DNA of 64,000 nt from Niastella caeni (GCF_004834005.1 NZ_STFF01000004.1:124001-188000), one strand, 5' to 3'; shown: positions 35,771-45,248, counted from the stretch's first letter. Notes: generated by a model not told the origin, from the letters alone. A program made the numbers and translations.

Positions 35771-37021
35771 ATGAAAATACTACAATCAAAATATACTAAC
35801 TCATTTTTTGTTTTACTTACGGTAACAGGGTTATTAAGTAGCTGCTATAAACCTAAAAAGCATTTTTTACAGGCAAGTGGTAATTATGTGCTCGCCTTGC
35901 GTACGCAGGGAACCAATAGCACCACTGATTACCTGCTTTCAATGGATACCATCAACACAGCATCAAAAAACATATCTGCCACCGGTAATGGTATTGAGCA
36001 ATTGGCCTGGTGTTATTTTGGTAGTACCGGCAGTACCGTATTTAGTTTTAGTTATGGAACCAATAACGTAGGTATTGGCTATGGTGTACGCGAAGGCGGT
36101 GGTTTGTATGAAAAAGGACGATTTTCCTTTGAGCGGATGGATTGTTTTGGTAAAGGCGACGACAACACCCTGGTTGCCATCGGCGCTCCCTGGGGCGGCG
36201 GCAGTTACGATTGCCAGATCCAGTTGATCGACGCTACCACCATGAGCATAAAAAAGAAGAAACTTACGCCCTTATACATGCGGGATGGATCGGATAAGCT
36301 GAACAAATGGCCCACCTCAATTGTGGTGAACGATAACAAAATGTATGTCTCCTTCTATCCGTTGGATGGCGGAAGCTGGAATACAGATCTTACAGACACG
36401 GCATATGTTACCATCTATTCTTATCCCGCGATGGATTCATTAACCACTATAAAAGATACCCGTACCGGCCCTATTGGATATTATGGTAACCAGGTGAACA
36501 TGATCAAATCAGAGAACGGCGATATCTATACGTTATCACCCAGTTCTTTGGCAGCCGGTTACACCCAGGTAACCAGGAAATCGGGTATACTGCGGATCAA
36601 AAACGGTCAGCAATCATTTGATCCCTCCTATTTCTTTGATGTGGAAACAGCTTCCGGCGGGGCCAAGGTACTTTCAGCTACTTATGCCGGTAACGGATTG
36701 CTGGTAGCCAGGCTGCAAATACCGGGTTCGGATGATATCAGTAAATTGTGGGCCGCTTTTGATGTTACCATCCCCATTTGTAAAATCGCTATTATCGACC
36801 TCAATAATAAAACGGTTACAGATGTAACAGATATCCCGGTGCATGGCGGCCAGTATGGAGCGCAAGGCCTGGTGGAAGATGGAAAAGTATATCTTTCCGT
36901 TACATCAACAATTGCTGGCGAAGCACGCATTTATGCAATAGATCCACTGACAGCTACAGCTACCAAAGCTGCCAAAATAGAAGGACTGGAAGTGCCCGCT
37001 ATTTATAAGATCGTTAATTAG
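35771..37021 (+). CDS. DUF4374 lipoprotein, TonB-receptor partner
   Basis: 416 residues with a lipobox (LTVTGLLSSC). The body repeats propeller-like units (GIEQLAWCYFGSTGS, QIQLIDATTMSIKKKKL, RIYAIDPLTATATKAAKI). DUF4374 proteins occur next to TonB receptors and are presumed surface or periplasmic ligand-binding partners. It follows the receptor by 25 bases and is closed by a terminator at 37,049, making a two-gene operon. Confidence 0.82.
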   Translation: MKILQSKYTNSFFVLLTVTGLLSSCYKPKKHFLQASGNYVLALRTQGTNSTTDYLLSMDTINTASKNISATGNGIEQLAWCYFGSTGSTVFSFSYGTNNVGIGYGVREGGGLYEKGRFSFERMDCFGKGDDNTLVAIGAPWGGGSYDCQIQLIDATTMSIKKKKLTPLYMRDGSDKLNKWPTSIVVNDNKMYVSFYPLDGGSWNTDLTDTAYVTIYSYPAMDSLTTIKDTRTGPIGYYGNQVNMIKSENGDIYTLSPSSLAAGYTQVTRKSGILRIKNGQQSFDPSYFFDVETASGGAKVLSATYAGNGLLVARLQIPGSDDISKLWAAFDVTIPICKIAIIDLNNKTVTDVTDIPVHGGQYGAQGLVEDGKVYLSVTSTIAGEARIYAIDPLTATATKAAKIEGLEVPAIYKIVN

Positions 37022-37048
37022 TTCAGATCACATATAAAAAAAGATCAG

Positions 37049-37090
37049 GACCCGGTTAGCTGCGAGGCAACCGGGTCTTTTATTTTTTTG
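37049..37090 (+). terminator. Rho-independent terminator of the receptor/DUF4374 operon
   Basis: GACCCGGTT and AACCGGGTC form a perfect 9 bp stem around 11 bases, followed by TTTTATTTTTTT. Confidence 0.93.
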
Positions 37091-37251
37091 CAAAATTATT
37101 TTGCAACACACATTACCGTTACTAATATATCGAAAGTATTGGGCGGCGTACACTTCAGTATGCTGCCTGTTTACTTTTCCACAAGAAAATTTGCGCGTGT
37201 ATTAAGGTTTAAATTCGTTGTTCAAATATCCGTTAACTAACATTTATCTTT

Positions 37252-39183
37252 ATGAAAACAACGATCAAACCTTTTCCGCTACGCGCTTTTCAGAAAAACC
37301 GTTGGATGGTGTTCTTACTTGCGATCTTCCTGTTGTCAGGTAGTAATTGCTGGAGCCAGGCTACTGTTCCATTTACGTTATATAACAACACGTCTTACGC
37401 CGATGCTAATGTATATGTAGCCGTGGTGGGTATTATTAATGGCAATCATGTGTGGATCGACGCTAAGACCGGCGCCGTACGTTTGATGAATGTAACTGAC
37501 AATACCGTTGCCGGCCCGGTGATCGGCGGCAATCAGGGCCCTGGTGGTAACGGCCGTTACGCAAATTGTTTTACCAAACTCAGTGAAGTGCCCAATAAAA
37601 TTATCAATATACCGGGCATTGCAGGTTGCCGTATTTTGATCTCTTTCAATTCGCAATTATACCTGTACTTTTTTGGCGCTTCCGGCGCACCCAGTGGTTA
37701 TGCGGCGCCCAACCTGGCCAACCCAACCGATCCTAACCAGGGCATTCGATACGAGATGATAGAATTGACCAATGCCAATAATGGTTTGTGGGCCAACACC
37801 ACGCGGGTTGATTCTTACCAATACCCTATGGGATTGGAAGTATGGGGCAACGCGGGTTTCTATAAAAAAGTGGGCGAACTGAAAACACATGCGCAGATCC
37901 TTGCCCAGTGGCAGGCTCAGGCGCCTGCAGCATTTGCAGGTTGTTATGATGCGGCCAATGGCATTATTAAATTTCCTTCCAAAACGGCTGCCTTTCAAAG
38001 TGGCGGCGCACAAGCCAATTATTTTGGATCGTACATCGATGCGATCTGGTCGAAGTATACCGGTGGCATTTTAGTGTTCAATGCCGGTGATGCCGGCACC
38101 TGGAGCGGCCGCGTTTCCGGCAATGTATTTACGTTCACGCGTGCTTCCGATGGAAAAGTGGGTGTTATCTCCAACAAGCCAACCAATACCGAAGTGATGG
38201 AAGGCAGCGGCGTGATGGCATCTGGCAGCGAATTTGACAAGGTGATACAGGCGCAGATCTGTGCTGCGATCAACCGGCATGCCATCGATCTGAACCTGGC
38301 CGTTGGCACTACCCAGGACTTTGCTACCGACTCTAAATACTATGTAACGTCGCCGTATAACTGGTATTGCAAATTCTGGCACCAGCCCGATATCAGCTAC
38401 AACAGCCTGACCTATTCGTTCTGTTATGATGATGTATTTGATAAATCATCTACTATCAACGCGCCTTCACCGGTTAGGGCAACCATTACTATTGGCGGTT
38501 TTGCCGGTTTAACGCCGGGCGGTAATTTTTCAACTGTTATTCAGGCCGAAAACTATACCTATATGTCGGGTATTCAGTTGGAAACAACTACCGATGCCAA
38601 TGGCGGTCAGAATGTGGGTTGGATAGATGCCGGCGACTGGATGTCGTACGATGTAAACATTCCCACAACAGGAACATACCGCGTTATTTATCGCGTGGCC
38701 AGTCCGAACGCAAATACCACTTTACGTTTGGAGAAAGATGCAGGCGCTACGCAGTTAGGGTCTGTTACCATTCCCAATACCGGTGGCTGGCAAAACTGGA
38801 CGAACGTAGCGCATGATGTAACATTACCGGCAGGCTCCTACTCTATTGGTATTGCCACGGCAACCGGCGGCTTCAACATAAATTATTTGACCATCACCAA
38901 TAATTTATCGGCGAGGGTGGCTACACAGCATATACAACAGCAATTGGCGGCGGCAGACAATGCATTGGTATTGTCTCCGAACCCTGTAAAGAACCAGTTG
39001 TACCTGAAAGGAGCTGAAAAAGTGCAAATGCTGACGGTGTATGACCTGGGCGGGCATGAAGTATTGAAAATTCCCAATCCCGGTTCCACCATTAATATTC
39101 AATCGTTACAAACAGGCGTATATGTAATTAAGCTAAACCGTAAGGATGACAGTATTAAGACGATAAAGATTGTGAAGGAATAA
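37252..39183 (+). CDS. GH64 beta-1,3-glucanase with CBM6 and T9SS sorting domain
   Basis: 643 residues. A signal peptide (ending NCWSQ) is followed by a GH64 catalytic domain (about 40-410; VPFTLYNNTSYADANVYVA at its start, YNWYCKFWHQPDISYNSLTY near its end), which releases laminari-oligosaccharides from beta-1,3-glucan. A CBM6 domain follows (about 425-555, FSTVIQAENYTYMSGI, WIDAGDWMSYDV, GGFNINYLTITN), then a C-terminal type A sorting domain (LVLSPNPVKNQLYL, ending KIVKE). The enzyme is exported and held at the surface by type IX secretion. A GH3 gene lies 0.9 kb downstream. Confidence 0.92.
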   Translation: MKTTIKPFPLRAFQKNRWMVFLLAIFLLSGSNCWSQATVPFTLYNNTSYADANVYVAVVGIINGNHVWIDAKTGAVRLMNVTDNTVAGPVIGGNQGPGGNGRYANCFTKLSEVPNKIINIPGIAGCRILISFNSQLYLYFFGASGAPSGYAAPNLANPTDPNQGIRYEMIELTNANNGLWANTTRVDSYQYPMGLEVWGNAGFYKKVGELKTHAQILAQWQAQAPAAFAGCYDAANGIIKFPSKTAAFQSGGAQANYFGSYIDAIWSKYTGGILVFNAGDAGTWSGRVSGNVFTFTRASDGKVGVISNKPTNTEVMEGSGVMASGSEFDKVIQAQICAAINRHAIDLNLAVGTTQDFATDSKYYVTSPYNWYCKFWHQPDISYNSLTYSFCYDDVFDKSSTINAPSPVRATITIGGFAGLTPGGNFSTVIQAENYTYMSGIQLETTTDANGGQNVGWIDAGDWMSYDVNIPTTGTYRVIYRVASPNANTTLRLEKDAGATQLGSVTIPNTGGWQNWTNVAHDVTLPAGSYSIGIATATGGFNINYLTITNNLSARVATQHIQQQLAAADNALVLSPNPVKNQLYLKGAEKVQMLTVYDLGGHEVLKIPNPGSTINIQSLQTGVYVIKLNRKDDSIKTIKIVKE

Positions 39184-39192
39184 GGAAACATT

Positions 39193-39220
39193 AAAAAGGG
39201 CTTCGAAAGAGGCCCTTTTT
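39193..39220 (+). terminator. Rho-independent terminator of the GH64 gene
   Basis: AAAAAGGGC pairs with GCCCTTTTT around a short loop, ten bases after the stop codon. Confidence 0.88.
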
Positions 39221-39238
39221 AGTTACGGGTTACCAGAG

Positions 39239-39286
39239 CCTGAGCGCAGTCGAAGGGGCTGACCAGGGACCGAGCGTAGTCGAGGG
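39239..39286. repeat. Two copies of the dispersed CCTGAGCGCAGTCGAAGG-type motif
   Basis: CCTGAGCGCAGTCGAAGG (39239-39256) and a variant GACCGAGCGTAGTCGAGGG (39268-39286) occur in tandem 30 bases apart. This GAGCG-nAGTCGA motif is a widespread dispersed repeat in Bacteroidota and several other phyla, of unknown role. Confidence 0.65.
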
Positions 39287-39329
39287 CCTGGGGTTTTACC
39301 TTGTCAACGATTTTCATTAAATTTGATTC

Positions 39330-39803
39330 ATGAAAAAACTCATCCTATCGGCACTGGCTGCTTTTAGCTTCATCGCTGCAACAGCCCAACCTCCTGCCGG
39401 GAACGCCAACCCCGGCGACTGGTATGGCGAAAAAGTACAAACTGCTAACGCTATCAATATTGCCTTGATTCCGGCAAAGCTGAACGACAACCCAACCTTC
39501 AACACTAAAGTGAAAGCTAAAGTGCTCGATGTTTGTCCGAAGAAAGGCTGCTGGTTAAAACTGGCTGTGAATGACAGCACCACCGCTTTTGTAAAAATGA
39601 AGGATTATGGTTTCTTTCTGCCTACAGCCGTAAAAGGAAAGACCATTGTGCTGGATGGCGAAGTGAAAATGGTAACCACTTCCGTTGATGAATTGCAGCA
39701 CTACGCCAAAGACGCCAAAAAATCGCAGGCAGAAATCAATGCCATCACAGAACCTAAAAAAGAGATCCGCTTTACTGCAACCGGCATTACCGTTGTTGAG
39801 TAA
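39330..39803 (+). CDS. DUF4920 domain-containing exported protein
   Basis: 157 residues with a signal peptide (AFSFIAATAQ). The core (KVKAKVLDVCPKKGCWLKLAVND, then FVKMKDYGFFLPTAVKGKTIVLDGEV) is the OB-fold-like DUF4920 domain. The CPKKGCW motif with paired Cys suggests metal or disulfide chemistry, but no function is established. Confidence 0.85.
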   Translation: MKKLILSALAAFSFIAATAQPPAGNANPGDWYGEKVQTANAINIALIPAKLNDNPTFNTKVKAKVLDVCPKKGCWLKLAVNDSTTAFVKMKDYGFFLPTAVKGKTIVLDGEVKMVTTSVDELQHYAKDAKKSQAEINAITEPKKEIRFTATGITVVE

Positions 39804-39846
39804 AACCTGATCAGGTAAAATAAGTTATTATCAAACTATACGTAGA

Positions 39847-39889
39847 AAATGAACAAACTGCGAGCAATTGTTTGCAGTTCGTTCATTTT
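39847..39889 (+). terminator. Hairpin after the DUF4920 gene, probable terminator
   Basis: AAATGAACAAACTGC and GCAGTTCGTTCATTT form a 15 bp stem with one mismatch, 44 bases after the stop; the 3' side is T-rich but interrupted (TTTTGGTTTGG). Confidence 0.6.
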
Positions 39890-39944
39890 GGTTTGGCCGG
39901 GATTTTTTTCGGTACTAACTATTAACCATATACTACCAGTTTCA

Positions 39945-39995
39945 TTTACTTCTTCATTCCTCATTTTTCATTCTCCATTTTTCATTTCTTCCTGT
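39945..39995. repeat. Heptad-word arm 16 (TTCATTT family) before the GH3 gene
   Basis: A run of 7-mers, TTCATTC, CTCATTT, TTCATTC, TCCATTT, TTCATTT, identical in kind to arm b' of element 2. No complementary arm was found next to it, so it is a single arm. It lies 95 bases upstream of the GH3 start codon. Confidence 0.7.
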
Positions 39996-40089
39996 GGTTA
40001 TGCTTTTTTTGCCATTTCTACGCAATTCTTTGCATGCGCCCATTAATCAGGCGTTTCTCCATAGTTTGCAGCAGCCAAAATTCAGCTAT

Positions 40090-42375
40090 ATGAAATTGTT
40101 CAGGTTTAAAGTTCTTGTATGGAGCATAGTATGTACTTCTTTTTTACCTGTTTGTGAATTAAAGGCACAACAGAAAACCGATGCGGTTATTGAAAAGAAA
40201 GTGGATGCTTTACTGAAGCAAATGAGCCTTGAAGAAAAAGTGGGACAAATGGCCCAGGTTTCTATTGAGTCATTGGGCAATACCAAAGGCAATGTGTTTA
40301 CTTTTTCTGATAAAATGAAAGATGCCGTGGTGAATTACAAGATCGGTTCTATCCTCAACACACCCGGGCTGCAAACCGCCGGTGACTGGAACCGCATCAT
40401 TACCGAAATTCATCAGGCCGCACTGCAAACCAGAGCGAAGATCCCCGTATTATATGGGCTCGATCATATTCATGGCGTTAATTATGTAGCCGGCGGCACA
40501 TTATTCCCGCAACAGATTGCACAGGCCGCCACCTGGAACCGGCAACTGGTTTATAACGCAGGCGTAATTACTGCTTACGAATCAAGGGCGGCAGGCGTTC
40601 CCTGGACATTCTCTCCTGTGCTTGACCTGGGCACCAATCCCGTATGGCCACGCATTTGGGAAGGCTTTGGAGAAGACCCTTATTTGACCTCCGAACTGGG
40701 CGTGCAATTTGTAAAAGCCGTACAGGAGCCATTGGGCAATAAAGAAAAGTTAGTGGTAAGCCTGAAGCATTACATGGCTTATAGCGATCCTAAATCGGGC
40801 AAGGACAGAACGGATGCCTGGATCCCCGAGCATTATTTGCGGGAATATCACCTGCCCGCTTTTGCTGCGGCCATCAAGGCCAATGCAAGAAATGTAATGG
40901 TAAATTCAGCATTGATCAATGGCATTCCCACCCACATCAACAAACATATTCTTACTGGTATCTTAAAAAGCGAACTGGGCTTTACCGGCTTTATTGTTAC
41001 CGACTGGCAGGATATTGAAAATGTATATCGCCGCGATAAAATGACGAACAATATCAAAGAAGCGATTGCACTGGCCATCAACGCGGGTATCGATATGTCG
41101 ATGATCCCCTATGATTACAAAGCATTTTGTACTGATCTGATCGCTTTGGTAAAAGAAGGGAAAGTTTCGCAGGCAAGAATTGATGACGCGGTAAGAAGAA
41201 TACTCCGCGTGAAATATGAAACGGGTATTTTTGAAACGCCTGTTACCTATGTAAAAGATTATCCAAAATTTGGCAGCGCCGAATTTGAACAGGCTGCTTA
41301 CAACACCGCGGCAGAATCTATTACGCTGTTAAAGAATACCAACAATGTATTACCGCTTCGCGCAAATGCCAAAGTGCTGGTGACCGGCCCTAATGCCAAC
41401 TCCATGCGAACATTGAATGGCGGCTGGTCTTACTCCTGGCAAGGTGAAAAAACAGATGAGTATGCCGCTAAGTATAATACAATTCTGGAAGCCTTGCAAA
41501 AGAAACTGGGAGCCGGTAATATAGTGTATGAACAGGGCGTTGCGTATAAAATGCAGGGAAAGTATTTTGAAGATTCTATTGTAAACATTGAGGCGGCGGT
41601 GCAGGCGGCAGCCAATGTTGATTATGTGTTGCTGTGCATCGGAGAAAACAGTTATACAGAAACGCCGGGCAATACAAACGACCTGAGTTTATCGGCCAGT
41701 CAACTGGCGTTGTCCAGTGCATTGATCAAAACAGGCAAGCCGGTGGTTGTTATTTTAAATGAAGGCCGGCCCAGGATCATCAGTTCCATTGAACCTGGTG
41801 CAGCCGCTATTGTTGATGTTTTCCTCCCTGGTAATTTTGGCGCCGATGCATTGGCGGATGTGCTCACCGGAGTTGTTAACCCAAGTGGAAAGCTGCCCAT
41901 TACCTATCCGCGATATACCAATGATCTGGCAGGATATATACATAAACCTTCAGAAGGCAGTGGCAATCCGCAGGGTGGTGAAACGGCGCCGCAATATCCG
42001 TTCGGGTTTGGATTGTCGTACACCAGCTTTTCTTACAGCAAGCTGACCATTAATAAAAACAATTTCGATCCCGCCGAAACTGCTACTATTACCGTAACGG
42101 TTACCAATACAGGCAACAAGCCTGGGAAAGAAGTGGTGCAACTCTATATAACCGACCTGGTTGCTTCCTTAACACCGGATGTAAAACGGCTGCGGGGATT
42201 TGAAAAGGTAGAACTGCAACCCGGCGAATCGAAAACTGTCACCTTCCGGATTTCATTAAAGCAACTGGCCTTTGTAGGAACAGATCTGAAGAAGCATTTG
42301 GAGGCGGGCGCCTTCAATATACAGGCAGGCACATTGCAACAGGTATTCACCATAAACAAAACGCTCGTTTTTTAA
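40090..42375 (+). CDS. Glycoside hydrolase family 3 beta-glucosidase
   Basis: 761 residues from ATG 40090, which gives a signal peptide (CTSFLPVCELKAQ). The in-frame ATG at 39994 would add residues encoded by repeat-flanking sequence. The GH3 barrel carries the nucleophile at Asp305 in FIVTDWQDI, with LYGLDHIHGV and VVSLKHYMAYSDP upstream. The alpha/beta sandwich follows (KVLVTGPNANSM) and a C-terminal fibronectin III-like domain (VTNTGNKPGKEVVQLYI). It probably cleaves oligosaccharides released by the upstream GH64 enzyme. Confidence 0.93.
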   Translation: MKLFRFKVLVWSIVCTSFLPVCELKAQQKTDAVIEKKVDALLKQMSLEEKVGQMAQVSIESLGNTKGNVFTFSDKMKDAVVNYKIGSILNTPGLQTAGDWNRIITEIHQAALQTRAKIPVLYGLDHIHGVNYVAGGTLFPQQIAQAATWNRQLVYNAGVITAYESRAAGVPWTFSPVLDLGTNPVWPRIWEGFGEDPYLTSELGVQFVKAVQEPLGNKEKLVVSLKHYMAYSDPKSGKDRTDAWIPEHYLREYHLPAFAAAIKANARNVMVNSALINGIPTHINKHILTGILKSELGFTGFIVTDWQDIENVYRRDKMTNNIKEAIALAINAGIDMSMIPYDYKAFCTDLIALVKEGKVSQARIDDAVRRILRVKYETGIFETPVTYVKDYPKFGSAEFEQAAYNTAAESITLLKNTNNVLPLRANAKVLVTGPNANSMRTLNGGWSYSWQGEKTDEYAAKYNTILEALQKKLGAGNIVYEQGVAYKMQGKYFEDSIVNIEAAVQAAANVDYVLLCIGENSYTETPGNTNDLSLSASQLALSSALIKTGKPVVVILNEGRPRIISSIEPGAAAIVDVFLPGNFGADALADVLTGVVNPSGKLPITYPRYTNDLAGYIHKPSEGSGNPQGGETAPQYPFGFGLSYTSFSYSKLTINKNNFDPAETATITVTVTNTGNKPGKEVVQLYITDLVASLTPDVKRLRGFEKVELQPGESKTVTFRISLKQLAFVGTDLKKHLEAGAFNIQAGTLQQVFTINKTLVF

Positions 42376-42423
42376 TAGCTGGAATTTATTGGCCAAATGC
42401 AACAGATACAGTAGTTTGCCACG

Positions 42424-43140
42424 ATGCATACAACTGAGCTGATTGTATTGTTTTTTATTAGTGCCATAGTAGTGGCCAGCATCGTTTTCCGCAAATTAAC
42501 CGTTTCTGGTGCGGTTACAGGCGGTTGCCTGGCATACCTGCTGTACAAAGGCGCGGGAATTACCGGCATCATTATGTTGGGGGCGTTTTTTATTGCAGGC
42601 TCTGCAGTTACTGCTTTGGGGCGAAGCAGGAAAGAACAGTTGGGCATTGCAGAAAAGAATAAAGGGCAACGAACGGCCTGGCAGGTGCTGGCCAATGGCG
42701 GTGTGGCAGGCTTGGCTGGTTTACTTGCCTGGTTACGTCCGGAGCTATCTGTTTTATGGCAACTGGCAGCGGCGGCTTCCCTGGCTTCTGCCAGTGCCGA
42801 TACATTATCTTCAGAGTTGGGGAGCATTTATGGAAAATCATTTTACAACATTCTCACATTTAAAAAAGATACTTGCGGACTGGATGGTGTGGTAAGTGTG
42901 GAAGGCACTCTGTGGGGCATTGCCGGCAGCGCGATGATCGCTGTTATTTATGTAACTGCTTATGGTTACAGCGCCTTGGCTTTATGGATCATGCTGGCGG
43001 GCTTTGCCGGTAATATGGCTGATTCTCTACTTGGCGCTTCGTTGGAACGTAAAGGCTGGTTAAAGAATGACCAGGTTAACTTTTTGAATACATTAGTGGC
43101 CGCTATGATTGGTTCGTTGGGCTATTGGGCCACACTGTAA
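42424..43140 (+). CDS. DUF92 family integral membrane protein
   Basis: 238 residues with six or more hydrophobic helices and the DUF92/TIGR00297 signature (RQTAWQVLANGGVAGLAGLLAW type: here GQRTAWQVLANGGVAGLAG, then ASADTLSSELGSIYG and LEGTLWG-like VEGTLWGIAGS). Plant members act as phytyl-phosphate kinases; the bacterial role is unknown. It ends at a word-repeat element shared with the convergent DinB-like gene. Confidence 0.87.
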   Translation: MHTTELIVLFFISAIVVASIVFRKLTVSGAVTGGCLAYLLYKGAGITGIIMLGAFFIAGSAVTALGRSRKEQLGIAEKNKGQRTAWQVLANGGVAGLAGLLAWLRPELSVLWQLAAAASLASASADTLSSELGSIYGKSFYNILTFKKDTCGLDGVVSVEGTLWGIAGSAMIAVIYVTAYGYSALALWIMLAGFAGNMADSLLGASLERKGWLKNDQVNFLNTLVAAMIGSLGYWATL

Positions 43141-43312
43141 TTTCTGATTTGGAGATTTGGGGATTTCGGGATTTGAAATAAAAAAACAAGAACCAAATTT
43201 GAAGAACCATAAAGAGCAATGTTGAGATTCGGTGATTTGGGGTTTAGAATAAATACAAGCAGTTTAAAATAAGTTAAATCTCAAAATCTCTAAATTCCGA
43301 AATCAGAAATCC
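43141..43312. repeat. Octad-word element 17 (GATTTGGG family) between convergent genes
   Basis: The left arm (43143-43180) is 8-mers of the type TGATTTGG, AGATTTGG, GGATTTCG, GGATTTGA, starting right after the DUF92 stop. The right arm (43274-43312) is AAATCTC, AAAATCTC, TAAATTCC, GAAATCAG words. The stop codon of the DinB-like gene lies inside the right arm. A second GGTGATTTGGGG block at 43228 lies in the middle. Confidence 0.85.
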
Positions 43313-43776
43313 AATTGCGCGATGATCTTTTTTAACAACACGATCTGTCCGAGGTGATAATGGTTATGCTCAATAATACCATGAATGTTCCGGTAGTAAT
43401 TACCGTATTTTTCTTTCACGAAAATTTCTTCAAATTTACTTTCCGGTAATTGCTCTATCAGGTTGGCAAAAGCTTCCGCATCGGCAAATGCCTTATCGCG
43501 TAAACTTTCCCACTCTTCTTCCGAATTAATGGGTGGAAGATCAAAAGCATTATTATCATGCGCATCGAGCGGTTGTCCCTGAAATACCTTCAATACGCGG
43601 CTTACATAATAATTCATATGAAAGACGAGCGTGGCAATTGTATTGCAGGAATAGATCTGGGTGGTGGCCAGTTCCCAGTCTACACCGGCAAGACTGTCTT
43701 TCAGGTTCACGTCGGTCCAGTTACCGCCAGCATAAAAAGTTCTGAAGTGAGTGGCTATTTGTTGAGGCAGGTTCAT
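43303..43776 (-). CDS. DinB-like four-helix bundle protein
   Basis: 157 residues from ATG 43776 (MNLPQQIATHF); the ATG at 43794 is also possible. The DinB/YfiT-like metal site is visible as His in LVFHMNYYVSRVL and His-x3-His in GIIEHNHYHLGQIVLLK. The family includes bacillithiol-related transferases and putative metal-dependent enzymes. Its last residues, LDF, and the TGA stop are encoded by the GATTTCTGATTTCGG words of element 17. Confidence 0.87.
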   Translation of the reverse strand: MNLPQQIATHFRTFYAGGNWTDVNLKDSLAGVDWELATTQIYSCNTIATLVFHMNYYVSRVLKVFQGQPLDAHDNNAFDLPPINSEEEWESLRDKAFADAEAFANLIEQLPESKFEEIFVKEKYGNYYRNIHGIIEHNHYHLGQIVLLKKIIAQLDF

Positions 43777-43939
43777 AGTTGTGGTTTTTAACATCTACCC
43801 TAATATTCTGAAAATTTACGAAAAATATAGCTTGGTAGTTTATTTCACCGCTCACGATGGATATATTCAGGCAAACGTTGGCCTTTTCGTATTCAACAGC
43901 AGGTCAAAATACGCAAATTGTTGAAGTCCGGGTAGGTTG

Positions 43940-44044
43940 TTAGCTTTTATCTTCCCCCAAATTCTGGCGATTGCTTTTCCTGGTAGTAATAATCAAAAAA
44001 ACAATAACGCCTATGACCACAATGATTCCTATAATCGGTAACAT
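43940..44044 (-). CDS. 34-residue single-pass membrane protein
   Basis: ATG 44044 to TAA 43940 encodes one strongly hydrophobic helix (MLPIIGIIVVIGVIVFLIIT), followed by a short basic then acidic tail (RKSNRQ, EDKS). The pattern of a clean transmembrane helix with a positive flank is what a genuine small membrane protein looks like. It is unassigned and may be a toxin-like, regulatory or assembly peptide. Confidence 0.5.
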   Translation of the reverse strand: MLPIIGIIVVIGVIVFLIITTRKSNRQNLGEDKS

Positions 44045-44067
44045 ACAACGGCATTTAAAAGTTATAG

Positions 44068-44706
44068 TTAAGACTGATTAACATGTAACAATCCATGGGT
44101 CAACGCTTTCCATTGCAGGTTCGCCAAACCCAACTGCGCTCCTATATACACGAACCAGTTTCTTATTTTGGTAAACAGGTTTCGACTCCGGAGGTTGCTA
44201 TGTTCATTTCTTCCAAATACAGCAGCCAGAATGATTAACTGCTTACGGTAGATCACAAAAGTGGATGTGGCAGGCTGATCAAAAAAATGCGACGGCGCCA
44301 GGGTTCGCACCAGCGGATTTGACGCCGTCTTTACTGTAATAAAAGTCAACTGTTGTTGATCGGTTAATTTTTCACCCACCTGAATTACCTGAACCCAATC
44401 ACTGCCGTCACCATCAGGGTTGTCGGGGCCGGGTATATTTATCCGCAGGTAATCAGATTTCTGCACGTGCCTGTTCACCGCAATGCCTGTTTCGTTGAAC
44501 AATTTAAAAGAAGCCGATGCTTTTCCGGCATATTCATGCCACCTGTTTACATTCCGTAATCTGTTGGCAGCAACTTTATAGCATTCTTTTGCATGATTAA
44601 TGTTCCGGCATTTGATGTGGCTGTGTGTAAATGAAGACTGACCCGACCTTTGATCCGGTACTACTTCATTTAACCATTGATCTTTCAATACCCTATTTTG
44701 CCGCAT
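44068..44706 (-). CDS. Hypothetical protein
   Basis: 212 residues with no signal peptide. Recognisable stretches are KVAANRLRNVNRWHEYAG, then INIPGPDNPDGDGSDWVQV, ending in a helical segment, RSRNLFTKIRNWFVYIGAQ. I recall proteins of this kind with an IPGPxxxxGDGxDWV motif across Bacteroidota, but I know no function. It might be regulated by the 44,717 hairpin upstream. Confidence 0.7.
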   Translation of the reverse strand: MRQNRVLKDQWLNEVVPDQRSGQSSFTHSHIKCRNINHAKECYKVAANRLRNVNRWHEYAGKASASFKLFNETGIAVNRHVQKSDYLRINIPGPDNPDGDGSDWVQVIQVGEKLTDQQQLTFITVKTASNPLVRTLAPSHFFDQPATSTFVIYRKQLIILAAVFGRNEHSNLRSRNLFTKIRNWFVYIGAQLGLANLQWKALTHGLLHVNQS

Positions 44707-44716
44707 CTTATATTCT

Positions 44717-44738
44717 GCATTTATCTTGTAATAAATGC
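44717..44738. promoter_or_regulatory. Short perfect palindrome upstream of the 44,706 gene
   Basis: GCATTTAT and ATAAATGC are exact inverted repeats around six bases, ending about ten bases upstream of the start codon on the minus strand; possibly an operator. Confidence 0.4.
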
Positions 44739-44972
44739 TATAGCTATGCCAGGGAAAATAGTAGTCAACAAAAAACTATTGTTGCAATCACTGCACATTT
44801 CAGCCGTGTTTTATTGACTATCTACAGGCATAATTTTTTCTATTATTGATATTCATAGACTACTTCAGCCTTTTTTATAGCAGTTATACATATTGAAATA
44901 ACAATGACCGGCTGCAACCCGGCCGGTATATTATTACGTATTATCAATGAAGCTTAATAGAAATTGAAGCGT

Positions 44973-45248
44973 ATGATACCGATAATATCAATTGAATTCG
45001 AGTACAGGCAAAAGACATATTATGCGCTTGTGCGGATCAAAGAAAGGAACAACACCAAAGAATACCATGTTACCATTATGAATGGCATGCTGGAGCAAAG
45101 ATTATATGGCCATCATATTTTTGTTGAAGAGGATGGCGAATTCAAAATCGGACCGGTGCCGGAAAAAGATGCAGGTCAGTTGCGGTTAGCGGTTGGAATG
45201 GCTTTATGCAGGCATTATAATAAACCGTATGGTTCTAAAGTCGTATAA
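44973..45248 (+). CDS. Small hypothetical protein
   Basis: 91 residues from ATG 44973 (MIPIISIEFEYRQ); a TTG nine bases upstream could add three residues. It is a mixed alpha/beta sequence with a central YHVTIMNGMLEQRLYGHH and a C-terminal helix, LRLAVGMALCRHY. No family is recognised and no signal peptide is present. Confidence 0.6.
   Translation: MIPIISIEFEYRQKTYYALVRIKERNNTKEYHVTIMNGMLEQRLYGHHIFVEEDGEFKIGPVPEKDAGQLRLAVGMALCRHYNKPYGSKVV

Noticed and set aside
39849..40046. 65-residue frame before the GH3 gene
   Set aside because: It is made of the terminator hairpin and a TTCATTT word arm; its hydrophobic look comes from repeat composition.
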